Shown: one piece after another, positions 24,404-35,669 of the stretch
Numbering within the stretch: the first letter of the stretch is position 1
Layout: each line of letters opens with the position of its first letter
Assembly: GCA_010279815.1 (NCBI GenBank)
Contig: QEOQ01000707.1
Location: 304,299-368,298 of the forward strand
Reading direction: 5' to 3'
Source of the DNA: Brachionus plicatilis
Taxonomy: Eukaryota > Rotifera > Eurotatoria > Ploima > Brachionidae
Length of the DNA stretch: 64,000 nt
Notes under the pieces: model-generated
What the model was told of the DNA's origin: nothing
Database searches by the model: none
Seen by the model: the letters and a program-made list of their open reading frames with translations, nothing else
Translations under genes and position numbers: made by a program

Positions 24404-25744
24404 TTTATTGTACATTTTTACATTTTTGAGAGAAAAAAAAAATTTCAAAATCAAAAAATCTTAAAAATTTTCATTCAAGAGAAATAAATAAATTCGCAAT
24501 TAATTAAAAGGGATTTTCAAAAAATTATCCTTGGCTTTTACATTTAAATTTTTCTAAAACTCCTTTTCAAGTAATTGCTAATTTGTTATGGATTATTATT
24601 AAATGGGTATTTATATTACTTATTTGGGTGTTAAAAAAAATGTTTTTTGGGTATTTATTTTTTGTCAAATTTATTGAAAAAGAAATAAAAACTGGGTACA
24701 TAAAAATTATTGTCGAGTATTATAAAAATGATTGTTGAGTATTATAATAAATAAAAAAAATATCATAAAAAAAAATTATTCTCTAATAAATGCTTTTTTT
24801 TGCTAAGGTAGGTCTGCCTCTCTTTCTTTTTTGTCCGATTGGTACTGATTTAGCTATTAATGGAGGACTGACTTCTTTTAATCTAATAGCCAAACCAACA
24901 ACATGCTTGCATATATACTCTTTAAGAAAACTAGGACAAGTGCATTTAGCCTGTTTCCAATCTTGACAATTGTCTCTATCAACACACCATATATTAAATG
25001 ACTTCACAAAATGATCAAAAGTTGTAAATTTTCCAGATCGATAACGCTTAAATTCGGAATCAGTAATCTTATTAAAATCATCTGAAGGAATATAAAACTT
25101 ATCATCAAGTATCTTAATTTCTTTAGATTCTTTAGCCCATTGGTAAGAATTAGTCCACAAATTAAGAGAAATTGATGGTTCTAAAATAAACTTTTTATAA
25201 TTAATATTAGATGGATCGCGATCAAACGACCATCCATAAATTATATCAATTGCTAACTGTAGGAACTGGCTTAAGGGTAACCTATTACGGAATGTTTTTT
25301 GATCCTTAATTACTCTATTAGTAGCTTCTAATGCATTATTCGTACTTGGAACAAATAAATGTGCACCTTCAAACCATCCTGAATGCAAATTAATCCATTC
25401 CTTAAAAAAATAATCGAAAAAATCTTTGATGGATGAATTAGTCTCAATGTTTTTTTTCCATTTTTTTAAAAGTAATTGGGTTCCTAACTCAAACATTCCA
25501 CGAGTTGGCGATATCTGAATATATTCTATGTCCAATATTAGTTCTTTAGCTAAATCCTTATCATTGACTCTACATAATCTATCTTCCACTTTTTTTTTCA
25601 TATGAAACCAGCACATAATCTCTTGATATTCTATAATATTTGGGAATGCTTTGGAAAAGCCATTAATGATAGCAAAAGCTGCATCGGAAACAAGAGCAGT
25701 TGGTTCTAAAAAAATTTTTCCTAATTTTTCAGCAAAGAGTTAAT
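24404..25744 (-). pseudogene. MULE transposase with SWIM zinc finger, 5'-truncated
   Basis: The minus-strand frame is open from about 25740 to the TAG at 24783. It contains LVSDAAFAIINGF, carrying the second catalytic Asp of the MULE DDE core, then a CWFH motif, the conserved PSTNNALEATNR segment, and a SWIM zinc finger (CTCPSFLKEYICKHVVGLA, CxC...CxH). The tail RKRGRPTLAKK is basic. The N-terminal third with the first catalytic Asp is missing: the frame meets a stop just upstream, where LINE sequence resumes. The A+T-rich 24404-24780 is probably its 3' flank. It cannot encode a functional transposase alone. Confidence 0.75.
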
Positions 25745-25763
25745 ATCTAATACAGAAGCACTT

Positions 25764-26018
25764 TTGCATATGAAAACGGATTCGAAATTAATGGAACCAA
25801 AACATAATCATTTATTCATAAACTTCAAATTAACCCTGATAACCATCGATGGTACACAAATCGAGAGTGTAAGTGAATTCACATACTTAGGAAGCACCAT
25901 CAGTACAGCGATGAGAACACATAAAGACATTAAGAATATACTTGCTAAAGCAAAGAGTGCCTTTGCTAGACTCCAACAGCAATGGAAATCAACTAGCTAC
26001 AGTCAACTCGCGGTTTAA
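25764..26018 (+). mobile_element. LINE reverse-transcriptase C-terminal fragment
   Basis: Reads ITIDGTQIESVSEFTYLGST then ISTAMRTHKDIKNILAKAKS and ARLQQQWKSTSYS. The FxYLGSxI...DIxxRIxxAxxAFxxL pattern is characteristic of the end of non-LTR reverse transcriptases (RTE/CR1-like). The frame is cut at 25998 by the Tigger-type element, and the LINE 3' end reappears at 26786. Confidence 0.8.
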
Positions 26019-26783
26019 CGAATGAGTTGGGCGGAAAAAAACCTATTCGTTAAATCGAATTTCGTTGTATCAAAATTCCTATACAAAACGATGGGAAAGG
26101 ATTATTTTAAAAACCAAATTAAAATAAAACAAAAAGCTAAGTTTTTATTTAAAAAAAATTAAATTTTTATTATTTAATATTAATTTTTAAAAAAATCATC
26201 AATTTTTGTTTGTTTTTTATTTGTTTGGCTTATAAAATTTTCCATTTTAAATAAGTTTTCAATCATTGAATTACAATCTTCAGTCTTTCTAACAAAAAAA
26301 TCACGTAGTTTGCTTATCATTTCAATTGCGTCTTTCGAAGTGATTGATTCAGGCTCTGTTATTGTTTCGACTAATTAGTCATCAATGTCATCGGTACTAG
26401 TGTCTATATTTTAACTTCAATATTTCCAATAATGTCTTCATCTTTCAACTGTTGTTTTCATTTTAATTAGATACAGCAATTTTAAAAGTAATTGTTTTGA
26501 TAACAAAAAAGTATTTCTACATTTTTCTTTCCTTAATCAGTCAATAAAAATTTAAAGTGAGTTGTGAAATTTATAGTTTTCGTTAAATCAAGTAATTTTA
26601 AATAGGAAATAAGTATAAGTTGTACAAAACATTTAGTTCGTAAAATCAAGGTTTGGTTATATCAAAAATTCGTTAAATCAAAAATTTTTTTCATGCAAAT
26701 AGATTGCCGAATTTCCGTTCTTTTGATTTAGTTCGTAAAATCAAGATAGTCGTTAAATAGCGATTCGTTAAACCGTTAAACAG
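26000..26783 (-). mobile_element. Tigger/pogo-type element with transposase C-terminal remnant
   Basis: Left end CAGTCAACTCGCGGTTTAAC at 26000, preceded by TA. The right end reads back as an imperfect inverse (ATTCGTTAAACCG...CAG) ending at 26783 before TA. On the minus strand 26400-26172 encodes SITSKDAIEMISKLRDFFVR and then TKIDDFFKN with a stop, the typical C-terminus of Tigger/CENP-B-like transposases. The catalytic domain is deleted. It is inserted in a LINE. Confidence 0.75.
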
Positions 26784-26785
26784 TA

Positions 26786-26870
26786 AAATCAAGGTCAAAG
26801 ATCGACTTGAGTGAAAATCAAAAGTAACCCAATGCTCCACAAGGAGTGAAAAAGGAAAAATAATGGTTAG
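26786..26870 (+). mobile_element. LINE 3' end fragment
   Basis: GGTCAAAGATCGACTTGAGT and the following ~60 bases match the LINE tail at 42055-42128. It reads K-DRLE-KSKV...STRSE, the usual end of RTE-type ORF2 (AKDRxEWRxxV). Both copies have TGA where a Trp codon is expected, so they share an ancestor that was already mutated. Confidence 0.7.
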
Positions 26871-27246
26871 AAACTTTTTGATTTAATACAGCTCATTCAA
26901 GCTAAAAAAATGAAAAGCTTGAATCATTATTTTAATTATTAATGAATAGTTTGTTTTTATTAAAATAATCAATAATATGTGTCACTTATACTTTTTGTTA
27001 GTGAGTTAATATTAAAACAAAAGCGATGAAGTTGTTGCTGTTGAAATTAAAAACGTGCTGGATGATCTTCGATTTGGTGATGTGGTTGCGGTTGAATTTT
27101 GTAGTAAATGAACTTTAAGTGGAGAAAATTGTTGTTGAAGTAAATTTTGTAAGTAATACACAAACATTAAATTTTCAAAATACAGTTCAACTTTATTTAA
27201 AATAAATTGAAAATTAATTCTTATCATTTTCAAGGACAATTTATTC
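26871..27246. other. Non-coding, 3' flank of protease gene
   Basis: AT-rich, no exon recognised. Confidence 0.5.
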
Positions 27247-28511
27247 CTAATTGTTTTCGATCATGTTCTTTATCCAATGAAAGTAAAAACTAGTTTTGGT
27301 GTAAACACCACCATCACCGCATTCAAAACCCCAACTAGTAATTCCAGCTAATAACCATTTTCCTTTTATTTCCACCACTAAAGGACCACCAGAATCACCC
27401 TGACAAGTATCTTTATTAGTACCTGTTTCTCCAGCACATATAACGGAAGTTGTTTTCGTGTTGTTAAATTTTTTTTCACATTTTTCATCTGATAAAATGA
27501 GCAATTTAACTTGCATCAGATATCGTGATACTGGACCAGTCCAAAACAAAGCTCCCCAACCAGTTGCCCATGAGTATTTGTTCTGAAAATCAAAACTTTC
27601 ATCTGGAATACAGATCGGATAAATCTTGTCAGTAAATGTTAACGGGTTCTTAAATCAAATAATTTAAATAAAAATTTTTATGAGATTAAAAATTTGAGGG
27701 CGAAATTCTAAGATAGTGAGGGCATATTGTTTCTCATGAACCTAAGCTAAAACTTTTTTTTCTGGTAACATTTTTAATTAATTTTACTGAAAATTAATAT
27801 CTTAGTCATCAAATTATTGATTGCCGCCCTTTTTATTAAAATTGACCTGGCCATCAGTTTATTAATTTTCTTTTCTAAAATTTTTTTTTGTATAGAACTT
27901 TTTTATATATAATTTTTCATTTGGCAATCATTTCCCTTATTAGTAGCAAAAAAGAATGACAAAAAAGAGAAGTAAATAAAATTACATCGAGCATCAATAG
28001 AGCTATATCGTTATCCAAAGTATCAGAATTATAATTCGGGTGAATAATAATTTTGTTGACTTTTTTATTTACAACCCAAGGTTCAATACCTTCTCTGTCA
28101 TGTAAACCAATGTCGATAGAATAAAAATCCGGATCTAAATCAAATTCTACGCAATGAGCTGCAGTGATGATCCACATAGTGTTAAGTATAGACCCTCCAC
28201 ATAAAAATCCAAAGCCTTGGTAATTCATCGCTACCTGCCAGCCCCAGTCTTTTGGGTTAGCTCTTTTGCCTCCAACTATTTGACCAAATAAATTATTAGG
28301 AGATGGCCTTCGACCACATTCGGGCTGATTAATTGATGAAACAAAATTTGTTGTGGCTAATAATTAAAATGGTGTAAAAATTTTTGATTATTTTGGCTAA
28401 ATATCAACATGTAATCTAAAATTAAAATCACACTAAATTTACCTGATGAAGAAGTTAAACTGGATGTAGAGATGATAGAGGTGCTTGATTTATTATGCTT
28501 CGAAGTTAATC
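27247..28511 (-). CDS. Trypsin-like serine protease (S1), partial 5' end
   Basis: Exons read on the minus strand: 28511-28443 (Ser/Thr-rich linker), 28356-27986 and 27648-27247 (TAG). The junctions are GT-AG and in phase. The zymogen cleavage site IVGGKR follows a Cys (NQPECGRR) that could keep the chains linked. The catalytic triad is complete: His in TAAHC, Asp in DNDIALL, Ser in GDSGGP. The residue six before the active Ser is Asp (KDTCQGDSGGP), predicting trypsin-like cleavage after Arg/Lys. It ends in the usual WIKNMI helix. The signal peptide and first exon were not found upstream. It is probably secreted, for digestion or an extracellular cascade. It is paired with a second protease 2 kb away on the same strand. 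Confidence 0.85.
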
Positions 28512-28599
28512 CTTAAATTAATTTTTATTAGAAATTTAATCAATGTTAAAGTTTATTTATTTAATTAAATAGTTTGAGGGTAACCCTCAGGCTGTGTAG

Positions 28600-29074
28600 A
28601 ATGGGTATTACCCTTCTTTTCAGCCTAACGAATTAAAAAAAATGAAAATTAAATTATTATGAGTTAAGTAAAAAAAAATGGAAATGTAGAAATTAAAGTT
28701 TAAAATAAAAAAAAAAGTAAAGATTACAAAAATTTAAGTCTGTTTAAGTTTTAGAGAGGAAAAAATTTCTAGGTTAAAAACTAATAAATGTTAAAGTAAA
28801 GTCAAGTCCTTTTACTTGATTTCACAATTTTGAATTGAAAATTTGATGTTGAGAATAATTTTACTCTATCATAGAAGGCCTATAATAACTTAATTTTTTA
28901 TTAAATTTTATTTTAAATGTATGATGACCTCCAAATTTTAGTCTTAATTATTTTTAAATTTTTTAAACCCTGTAAATATTAAGTAAAATAAAGTATAAAT
29001 GATTTATTTTTTTTACTCCTAATGTGATTCATTTGATATTGATAATACCAATAATCATTATTTATTAATTCAAT
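28600..29074. other. Intergenic, no gene seen
   Basis: AT-rich; a small palindrome GAGGGTAACCCTC lies at about 28574-28586 just left of this stretch. The missing first exon of the protease may lie here or farther right. Confidence 0.4.
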
Positions 29075-29076
29075 TA

Positions 29077-29305
29077 CAGTCAATCCTCGGTATAACGAAC
29101 TATTTGGGCGGAAAATTCGGTATTCGTTATATCAAAATTCCCATATAAAATGATAGGGACAAAAAAATTTTAAACCAAATTTTTTTGATTAAAAACTAAA
29201 ATAAAAATGCGAAAAAAAACAAAAAGTTAATTTTTTTGAAAAAAATCGGTAATAGATGGTTGTCTAGTAAATACACTTTCAATTATAAAATTTTCAATAT
29301 TACAA
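29077..29305 (-). mobile_element. Tigger/pogo element 3' terminus
   Basis: CAGTCAATCCTCGGTATAAC at 29077, after TA, is a near-canonical Tigger/pogo terminal repeat. On the minus strand 29300-29227 reads FIIESVFTRQPSITDFFQKN and stop, the C-terminus of a Tigger-type transposase. The other terminus was not found, so this is a 5'-truncated or deleted copy. It is related to, but distinct from, the element at 26000. Confidence 0.65.
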
Positions 29306-29468
29306 TATTACAATAATATTTTTCAATATTGTACTAATTGAAGGCTAAATTTAGAATTAAGCTTTTATATAAATAAAATTTGAATATGTAGCTTTTTACT
29401 AATTTTTATTTTTCTTATTATTAAATCTTAGAAGATTGTATTTGGCTTAAAAAACTTAGATTTTTTTA

Positions 29469-29849
29469 CCGTAAACCCTTGCGCATAGGCGCAGCAGTTA
29501 ATACCAAGCCCTACAAATACCGCAATGCGGCTAATCCCAGTCATTTCATGTTAAAAAAAATTAAAATTGAATAAAAAAGATTTTTCGCGCCTAAGACAGG
29601 ATCCGGTAATTACCATGTGGTAAACCCAAGAATTTGTCGTTTTACCGCACCATAAACTGATTCATAACCGCGAAAAAAAAATTAAAATAAGCATTTAAAT
29701 GCCGCTATAGGTCGATTTTAATTTATTAAAATTTCGAAACAACCGCATGGGGTAAAATTAAGTTTTTAAGGAAAAAGGATCAATTTAAAATTTTTCACCA
29801 ACAAGAGATTTTTTAAAAAGAGAAAAGAATTTAAAAAAGTTGTTTACGG
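29469..29849. mobile_element. MITE with CCGTAAAC termini and TA target site
   Basis: The inverted ends CCGTAAAC (29469-29476) and GTTTACGG (29842-29849) are flanked by TA on each side. The interior is relatively GC-rich for this region, with several small palindromes such as CCGCAATGCGG. The terminal octamer also occurs at 32175 and 32556. No coding capacity. Confidence 0.55.
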
Positions 29850-29851
29850 TA

Positions 29852-30211
29852 ATTGCTGAATTAAAAAAAAAATTTTAAATCTATGATAAACAAAAAAAAT
29901 GCTTTTTGATTTCTGAATTTCAAATTAAAATTGAAGTACAAATTTTTTAATATTTAGAAGTTTGATGTTTCCAAGTTCCATTTATTAAATGTTTACTTTT
30001 CTATATTTATTTTTCTTATGATCTAATTATTTTATTTCAACATTTAAATGAACATTTATAAAAATGTATTTAAATTAAATTTTAAAATTAAAGACTATTC
30101 GTAAATCTTCGATTAGAATGGCTTAGTCCTAGATTTACAGTATACAGAATTTCGTATTCGGCTGTTTGAATATAAGCGAAGATTTTAGCCACATTTATAG
30201 TAAAAATAATT
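29852..30211. other. Non-coding between MITE and second protease
   Basis: No exon, tRNA or bounded element seen. Confidence 0.4.
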
Positions 30212-30649
30212 TCATATTATCTTTAAATATTTATGTTCCTTACCACTTAAAGTCTCCAAAATCCAATCTATGTAAAAGCTTGTTCTAGTGAAAACAGCTC
30301 CATCTCCACAAAATAAACCCCAGCTTGTAATTCCAGCAAGTTCCCATCTATTTTGTGATTTAACTACCAATGGTCCTCCCGAATCACCGAAGCAAGGACC
30401 CTTCAAATTATTACGACCACATAAAAAAACGGCTGTATTTATCGAAAAATTAAAACTTTCAAAATATTTTCTTTCGCATTTAAAATCGTTTAATATTGAC
30501 AGCTTAACTTCCATTAAATACCTTGATGGTTCAGTTGCCTGCTGAAACAAAGCACCCCATCCTGTTGTCCAACTTTCTTTGTTTGCAAAGCTCTCTGAAT
30601 AATCAGGAATACAAACAGGTAAAATTTGATCAGTAAAAATCAACGGTGA
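30212..30649 (-). CDS. Serine protease (S1) C-terminal exon, partial or pseudogene
   Basis: One exon from an acceptor AG at 30650-30651 to the stop at 30212. It begins SPLIFTDQILPVCIPD and contains the active-site Ser (FGDSGGPLVV), the GITSWG segment and a terminal helix. It is a close paralogue of the exon at 27247-27648. The residue at the S1-pocket position is Gly (KGPCFGDSGGP), not Asp, so trypsin-like specificity is not expected; chymotrypsin- or elastase-like is more plausible. No exon with the catalytic His and Asp appears in the next 1.2 kb upstream. The gene is therefore incomplete here, or its 5' half lies behind a longer intron or is lost. Confidence 0.7.
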   Translation of the reverse strand, partial: SPLIFTDQILPVCIPDYSESFANKESWTTGWGALFQQATEPSRYLMEVKLSILNDFKCERKYFESFNFSINTAVFLCGRNNLKGPCFGDSGGPLVVKSQNRWELAGITSWGLFCGDGAVFTRTSFYIDWILETLSGKEHKYLKII

Positions 30650-30651
30650 CT

Positions 30652-31870
30652 AAAAAAATAATTTTACCGGGCATTAGAATTTTAAATCAAACATTTATTA
30701 AGAAACCAAATGATTCTAATTTATTATAAGATAAAAATTTTGACCATTGAAAGATTGAAATTAAATACGTGATGTTGCAGACATTTTTAAAATTTTTTTT
30801 TCGTAAGAGCCTACAAACATAAAATAATATAAAATTAGATAAAGTATATAAATATACTAAATTATATCATCTAGCAATTGCCTACATTCTTAAGAAAGTC
30901 CACTCAATAGGATGTTTAATGTTTATAATCGTATTTAAAAAAACTCAGACCTTTTAAGACAGGAGCGTTATCTAAGTTGCTTCTTAAAAAAAATTTTATT
31001 TGAAAATTAATTTTTTTACAAAAATTTTATTAATTATTTAAGTTTTTTTCTTCTAAAATTGAGAGAAATAAATTTTCCGAATAAATGCCAATTTTATCGT
31101 TAGTAAAATATTTAAATTGAAGGTAAATTATTGTTAAATTGCTATTTTTCGTAAAATTTTTTTCTAATAAATTTTTTAGAGAATATAAAAATTTTTAAAT
31201 TTAGACAAATTTAAATAATACGTATTTTTAATGCTAACGCTTTATTTTCCTACTCGATTATTTTATTATTTATTTTAAAATTACAAGTCGAGTCAACTTC
31301 AGTTTCTTCCAATATTAACCGTAAGTCTATTATTATAATTTATCATTTATTTGATTTAAGCCAGACAGGCAGAATTACATAAGATAAAAAAGTTAAATTC
31401 TATAGAATAATTAAAAATTAAAAGTTTTTTACATTTGATTCTTATTATTTTATCTGTAAAATTAAGAATTCATAAAAATGATTAGTACATATATGCATTT
31501 TGTAAATAATGAATATATTTTATTTTTAGAACTTTTTTTTTATTTTCATAATTTTTTTTTTGTCTTACATATTTTCTTTTTGTCCATGGGACTTTTAATT
31601 TTACTAATTCATAACAATTTTTCATCGTCGTTTGGCGTTAATTGAATTAAATTAAATAAAAATTTTTCTTAACATCATGTTATTTTTCTTTTAGTAACAA
31701 TTTTTTCTTCCTGTTTTTTATATAATCTTTTTTAATTTAACTTCTAAATTTACCAAAATTTTTTGACTGCTCGGCACTCTACTACATTGGTGGCATTGGT
31801 AAAGAATAACGATTAAAAAATTGAGCTAAATCAAAAATGTAATAAATTCAAATAACAGTGTATGGCTGTT
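30652..31870. other. Non-coding upstream of second protease
   Basis: I searched both strands for a TAAHC-type exon and did not find one. AT-rich with no bounded repeat. Confidence 0.5.
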
Positions 31871-31872
31871 TT

Positions 31873-32562
31873 CAGCGGCGTAGCCAGACATTTTCAAATA
31901 GAGAGTCTTGAAATGGACATTTTATTAGATAGTTTTAAAAAAAAATATGAGTAAAGCCTAAATTTAGCTTTTATTCTGACAAAAAAATGGCATTTCTTTT
32001 TTTATTATTCATTTAACTACAGTAAACTCGTGTTAAACTCGTGTTCTGGGATTTTTTATTTTTTTTAATTTTTTTCCAAAAACTCAATCTTTGGCCATAT
32101 AGAGTAAAAGACAATTTCAATTAGATTAAAAGCGGAGTTTTTGGCTTTTACTCTTATAGTCGTGAACACGAGTTTACGGTAACTAATTTATATCGAATTA
32201 CCGCATCGAATTCAATTGATTTTTTAACAAATTTTTTTAAATTTTACCTTTAATTTCTTATAAAAATGCTCCTAGAGTAAAGTGCAAAAATAGAAAAAAG
32301 CTTAGATTTGACTTATTTTCTATTTCGAAATTAGCTCTACAATTTTTTTTATTTTTAATTTTTTTAATGAGAATAAAGGCCATTTTTTTGTCAGAATAAA
32401 AGTTAAATTTAGACTTTATTAATGGAAAATAACCCATATTCAAGGTATTTTCCAGCTAATTCAATTTTAATTGTTATAACATAGAAACTATGTAATTAAC
32501 TCTAAAAGAAAAAAGGTTGAATTTGGGCTTTACTCTTAGAGTCCACAACGCGAGTTTACGGT
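31873..32562. mobile_element. Complex of MITE fragments (hAT end plus TAAACTCG family)
   Basis: CAGCGGCGTAGCCAG at 31873 is a hAT-type terminus like the one at 48427. CAGTAAACTCGTGTT at about 32022 and its inverse AACACGAGTTTACGG ending about 32179 bound a ~155-bp TA-flanked MITE; a second right end (GAGTTTACGG) lies at 32551-32562. In addition 31951-31991 and 32379-32418 form an inverted pair (TTTTATTCTGACAAAAAAATG). Boundaries of the nested pieces are only approximate. Confidence 0.5.
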
Positions 32563-32697
32563 AATAAAAAATATTGTATTTTAAAAATGCATTTTCATAA
32601 ATATTAATATTCAAAGAGTGTAAATATCCAAGATAAAATCTCGAAATTGACTTATTTTGATTGCTGATTTCAAAAAAATGATTAAAAAATTATTTAC

Positions 32698-33222
32698 CTT
32701 TTACATATAAGGCTTTGTAATTGTCAGCGCAATTTTTGATAACTATTTTATATTTTTCCAATGCAAAGCATACTAAACCAGACTCAATCATTTGACTTGA
32801 ACAACCATTGAATGAAGGAAACCTTTTTATTTTAATTATCAATTTTTTTTTTTTTTCATTCAGAAAAAAGTTGGTACCAAGGTCCATTTGGTATCGGAGA
32901 GCAGTCAATCCAAGTAGCTGTTCTATTCAAACTAAATACTCCAATCTTGAGGAAAAAAAAATATTTTGAAATCATTTTTTATCCCAAAATTACCCAATAT
33001 GTCCCACTTAAATTATTTCTGATGATCAAATCAAGAAAGTTGATTAGTTGTAGTGAATTTTCAAGCATCAAAAAATTGCATTCAAATTCCATTGCATTTC
33101 CCAAAGCAGTCCTCCATGTTAATTCAAAATTAGAAACGAAAAAATCAAGATGATCATAAGACGCAATGTATTCCATGAAATCACTTTCATTTTTGTTTAC
33201 GCACTTGTCAAAATTAGGAGGC
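32698..33222 (-). CDS. C-type lectin domain protein, partial
   Basis: Three exons on the minus strand: 33222-32994, 32945-32878 and 32822-32698, with GT-AG junctions in phase. They build a C-type lectin-like fold: FELTWRTALGNAMEFECNF (first helix and Cys), MLENSLQLINFL, then YW/IGV across the splice, TWIDCSPIPNGPW, and NCADNYKALYV near the end (last Cys pair). The glycan/calcium motifs EPN or WND are not evident, so carbohydrate binding is uncertain. The exon on the signal-peptide side and a 3' exon are not identified; the last donor leaves one nucleotide, so at least one more exon should follow toward lower coordinates, where MITEs now lie. It may be decayed. Confidence 0.7.
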
Positions 33223-33616
33223 CTAAAAATGAAAAATATATACTCTTGGCGTAGATTCAAACCTAAAGTTTTAGTGCAGCCATTTTATGGAAAAATTAGA
33301 AAAAAAATAATTTAAGCTTAATGACAACCTCTTTGAATTAGAAATAACGAAAAAATAAAAATTGGTTTTAGGTCGTAGCAATCGTATTTTAGAAATAAAA
33401 ATTTAGTTAAATTAAAAATATGTTTAATTAAGCTTTATGAAATTATATTTCGCTTTAAAAAAGGATTTTATAGATAATTTTCAAATTAATAAGATTCAAA
33501 TTAGAAAAAAATCTAATTTTTTTTCAAATTTTTAAAAATCAACCTTTAAAGCTAAACAACTTGAGTATTTTTTAAAGACCGAAAAGGTTGAAATTTTACC
33601 AGCTCTTAAAATTTTG
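33223..33616. other. Non-coding between lectin exon and GTGATCA element
   Basis: The missing 5' exon of the lectin could be here, but an ATG candidate near 33283 meets a stop after five codons. Confidence 0.4.
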
Positions 33617-34305
33617 GGTCATGCCCAGAATGTGATCAAGTGTTCACCAAAAAATGTGATCAGTGATCAATGATCACATATTTCGTGATCAAAAAAGCCT
33701 CTAATTTATGAAAAAATAAAAAAAAATTTTTTTTGGTGATCAGAAAAATTTTTTGGTGATCAGGAAATTTTTTAAAATATATTAAACTTTATTACCAATT
33801 TTCAAAATAAAATAAAACAAAATCTAAATTATTCTTTGTGTTTTTTTGACATGTGCAATTTAACACCCTTTTCATTTTTCATCAATTCACCACAAATGCT
33901 ACATTTTACCGGTTTTGACTGTTTGCTTAATGCTTTTTTTGCAGCTAATTAAGCTGCATCGGACGATTCTACAGGGACCAAAGCAATTTATTTGTAAAAA
34001 CTGCCTTTTCTTTTACGGTTTTTAAATCTTAATATTTCATAAACTTATAGTTTATTATGGTGAGTTGCAATTTTTTTTTTTTATTTCATTCAATATTAAC
34101 ATAATTTTAAAATTTTGAAATTTCTAGAATGAAAAAAATTTTGATTTCAACAAAAAAAATTTCATGTGATCAAAAAAAATCCTATGTGATCAAAAAAAAA
34201 TTTTGGTGATCAATTTTTGATCACAAAGAGTACACTTAATATTTTGGTGATCAAAATGATCACATTCTGGACATGATACCTATGATCACATTTTTTGGTG
34301 AATTC
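33617..34305 (-). mobile_element. Element with GTGATCA arrays and a C2H2 zinc-finger remnant
   Basis: Left GGTCATGCCCAGAATGTGATC and right (reverse) GGTATCATGTCCAGAATGTG are inverted ends. TTCACCAAAAAATGTGATC also occurs near both ends in inverted orientation. GTGATCA/TGATCAC is repeated about fifteen times, concentrated at the two sides. Inside, on the minus strand at about 33960-33825, an open stretch encodes KCSICGELMKNEKGVKLHM followed by SKKH: a single C2H2 finger (C-x2-C-x12-H-x4-H). No transposase core. The superfamily is undetermined. Confidence 0.6.
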
Positions 34306-34576
34306 ATATTCATAAACTCATATCTGAAATGTTTAAATCTAGATTGCTCTAACATAGAACCATAAAAAGGGGACTAAAACTTTTCATCGAAAGTGTTAAT
34401 TTTTAGCATCGAAATTCTTTTTAAAAATGAAGTAGAATTTAATCCGAGTTGTTTAAAAGTCGCCAATTGCAGTCAAAGTCATTAAAAAACTCAAAGACTC
34501 AAAGACCAAGTCAAAGACTAAATTTTGTTCTTTATGTCTGGTTTTGGGCTTAAAAAACAAAAGAATTCACCAAAGC
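34306..34576. other. Short intergenic with MITE terminus
   Basis: AGTTGTTTAAAAGTC at 34448 is the inverse of termini at 38530 and 60388 and may be one end of a small element. Confidence 0.4.
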
Positions 34577-35669
34577 TCACAAAGAAAATCCATCAGGACA
34601 ACCACATGTCCCATTTTGAGTGCATATCAATCCTTTGATGCAATGATAATCATATCGACACTTTTTCGAACCTCGTAAAGCCCCTTATTAATTTAAATTT
34701 TTAATTCTAAAACAAAATAAAATTTAAATTACCCTGTAATAATTTTCGATCAGATATTTTAATTGCTTCATTTTGCTCTGAACTTTTGAATTCTTTTAAT
34801 ATAAAAATAACTTAAAAATTTTCAAAAAATAAAAATAAAATGAATTTACTTGAACAAATAAAATATTGTTGTGAATCACAAGCAATGTCATTAAGACCAT
34901 AGAAGTTGAGGGTTGCACATCCTTCAACTATTATCAAATTTGTTCCACCACTATTTGATGGACTTCCGCATTCACTCCACCTTTTGAAAAATTTTTCTAG
35001 CAAAAAGAAAAAATAATCAAATTTTTTTCATTCTAGCTACATGAATCCTGAAGAAGGAATTTTTTTTCCATTCAACCATTCCCAATTTGATGAAAGAACA
35101 TTTGCTCTTGCACCAAGCTATTCAAAAATTGATTTAATAAATTTTCATCGCCTATTTGTTTTTAGTAATATTACAAAATATGAATTTGACAATTTTAATT
35201 TAGTGAAGAAATCAATCGAAAAGTCCAAAACTATGTCAGAGTCAATCACTAGCAATTCTGCACCTTTCATTTGACAATCTTGTCTAGATTTAACCCAAGT
35301 TCTTCTGTATCTTGAAACATAATAGCAATTATTGTTGTAGTCAAACCAACCGGGTGGACATTTATCATTTTTTTCATGTATAGATAGCTTCTGTCTAAAA
35401 CATTTTGGTCGTAAAAAATTCCTAATTTAAAAAAAAAAAAAAACTTTTGATCTCGGTATCGGATGTATACAGGCAATTGACAAAATTTTTGGCATCTCAA
35501 TCCTTTGTAACATTCTGAATGATGCATACAAGGTTCTCCAATTCTTTTTGTTCCCAAAACTAATGTTAAATTTTAAATATAATAAAAGTTTTTTTTTCTA
35601 ACTAAAGAAACCTGGATGGCAAGAATATAAAAGAACTAAATAAAAAAACGTTCTAATTAAACATATCAT
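34577..35669 (-). CDS. Secreted C-type lectin with flanking Cys-rich modules (complete model)
   Basis: Seven exons: 35669-35612, 35559-35445, 35394-35175, 35117-35041, 34980-34850, 34810-34733 and 34683-34577 (TGA). They sum to 786 nt (261 aa) with GT-AG junctions and every phase consistent. Exon 1 is a signal peptide (MICLIRTFFYLVLLYSCHPG). Exon 2 adds a Cys-rich module (GEPCMHHSECYKGLRCQKFC), like EB/Dickkopf-type modules. The lectin fold starts at CPPGWFDYNNNCYYVS, then TWVKSRQDCQMKGAELLVI, LGARANVLSSNWEWLNG, MWSECGSPSNSGG and LNDIACDSQQYFICS, with the four canonical Cys. The last exon repeats the EB-like module (KKCRYDYHCIKGLICTQNG) and ends CGCPDGFSL. It is probably a secreted recognition or adhesion protein. 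Classical EPN/QPD sugar motifs are absent (the loop reads SPSN). Confidence 0.85.

Noticed and set aside
35041..35274. + strand ORF of 77 codons
   Set aside because: It is the antisense of C-type lectin exons that have clear domain support on the minus strand.
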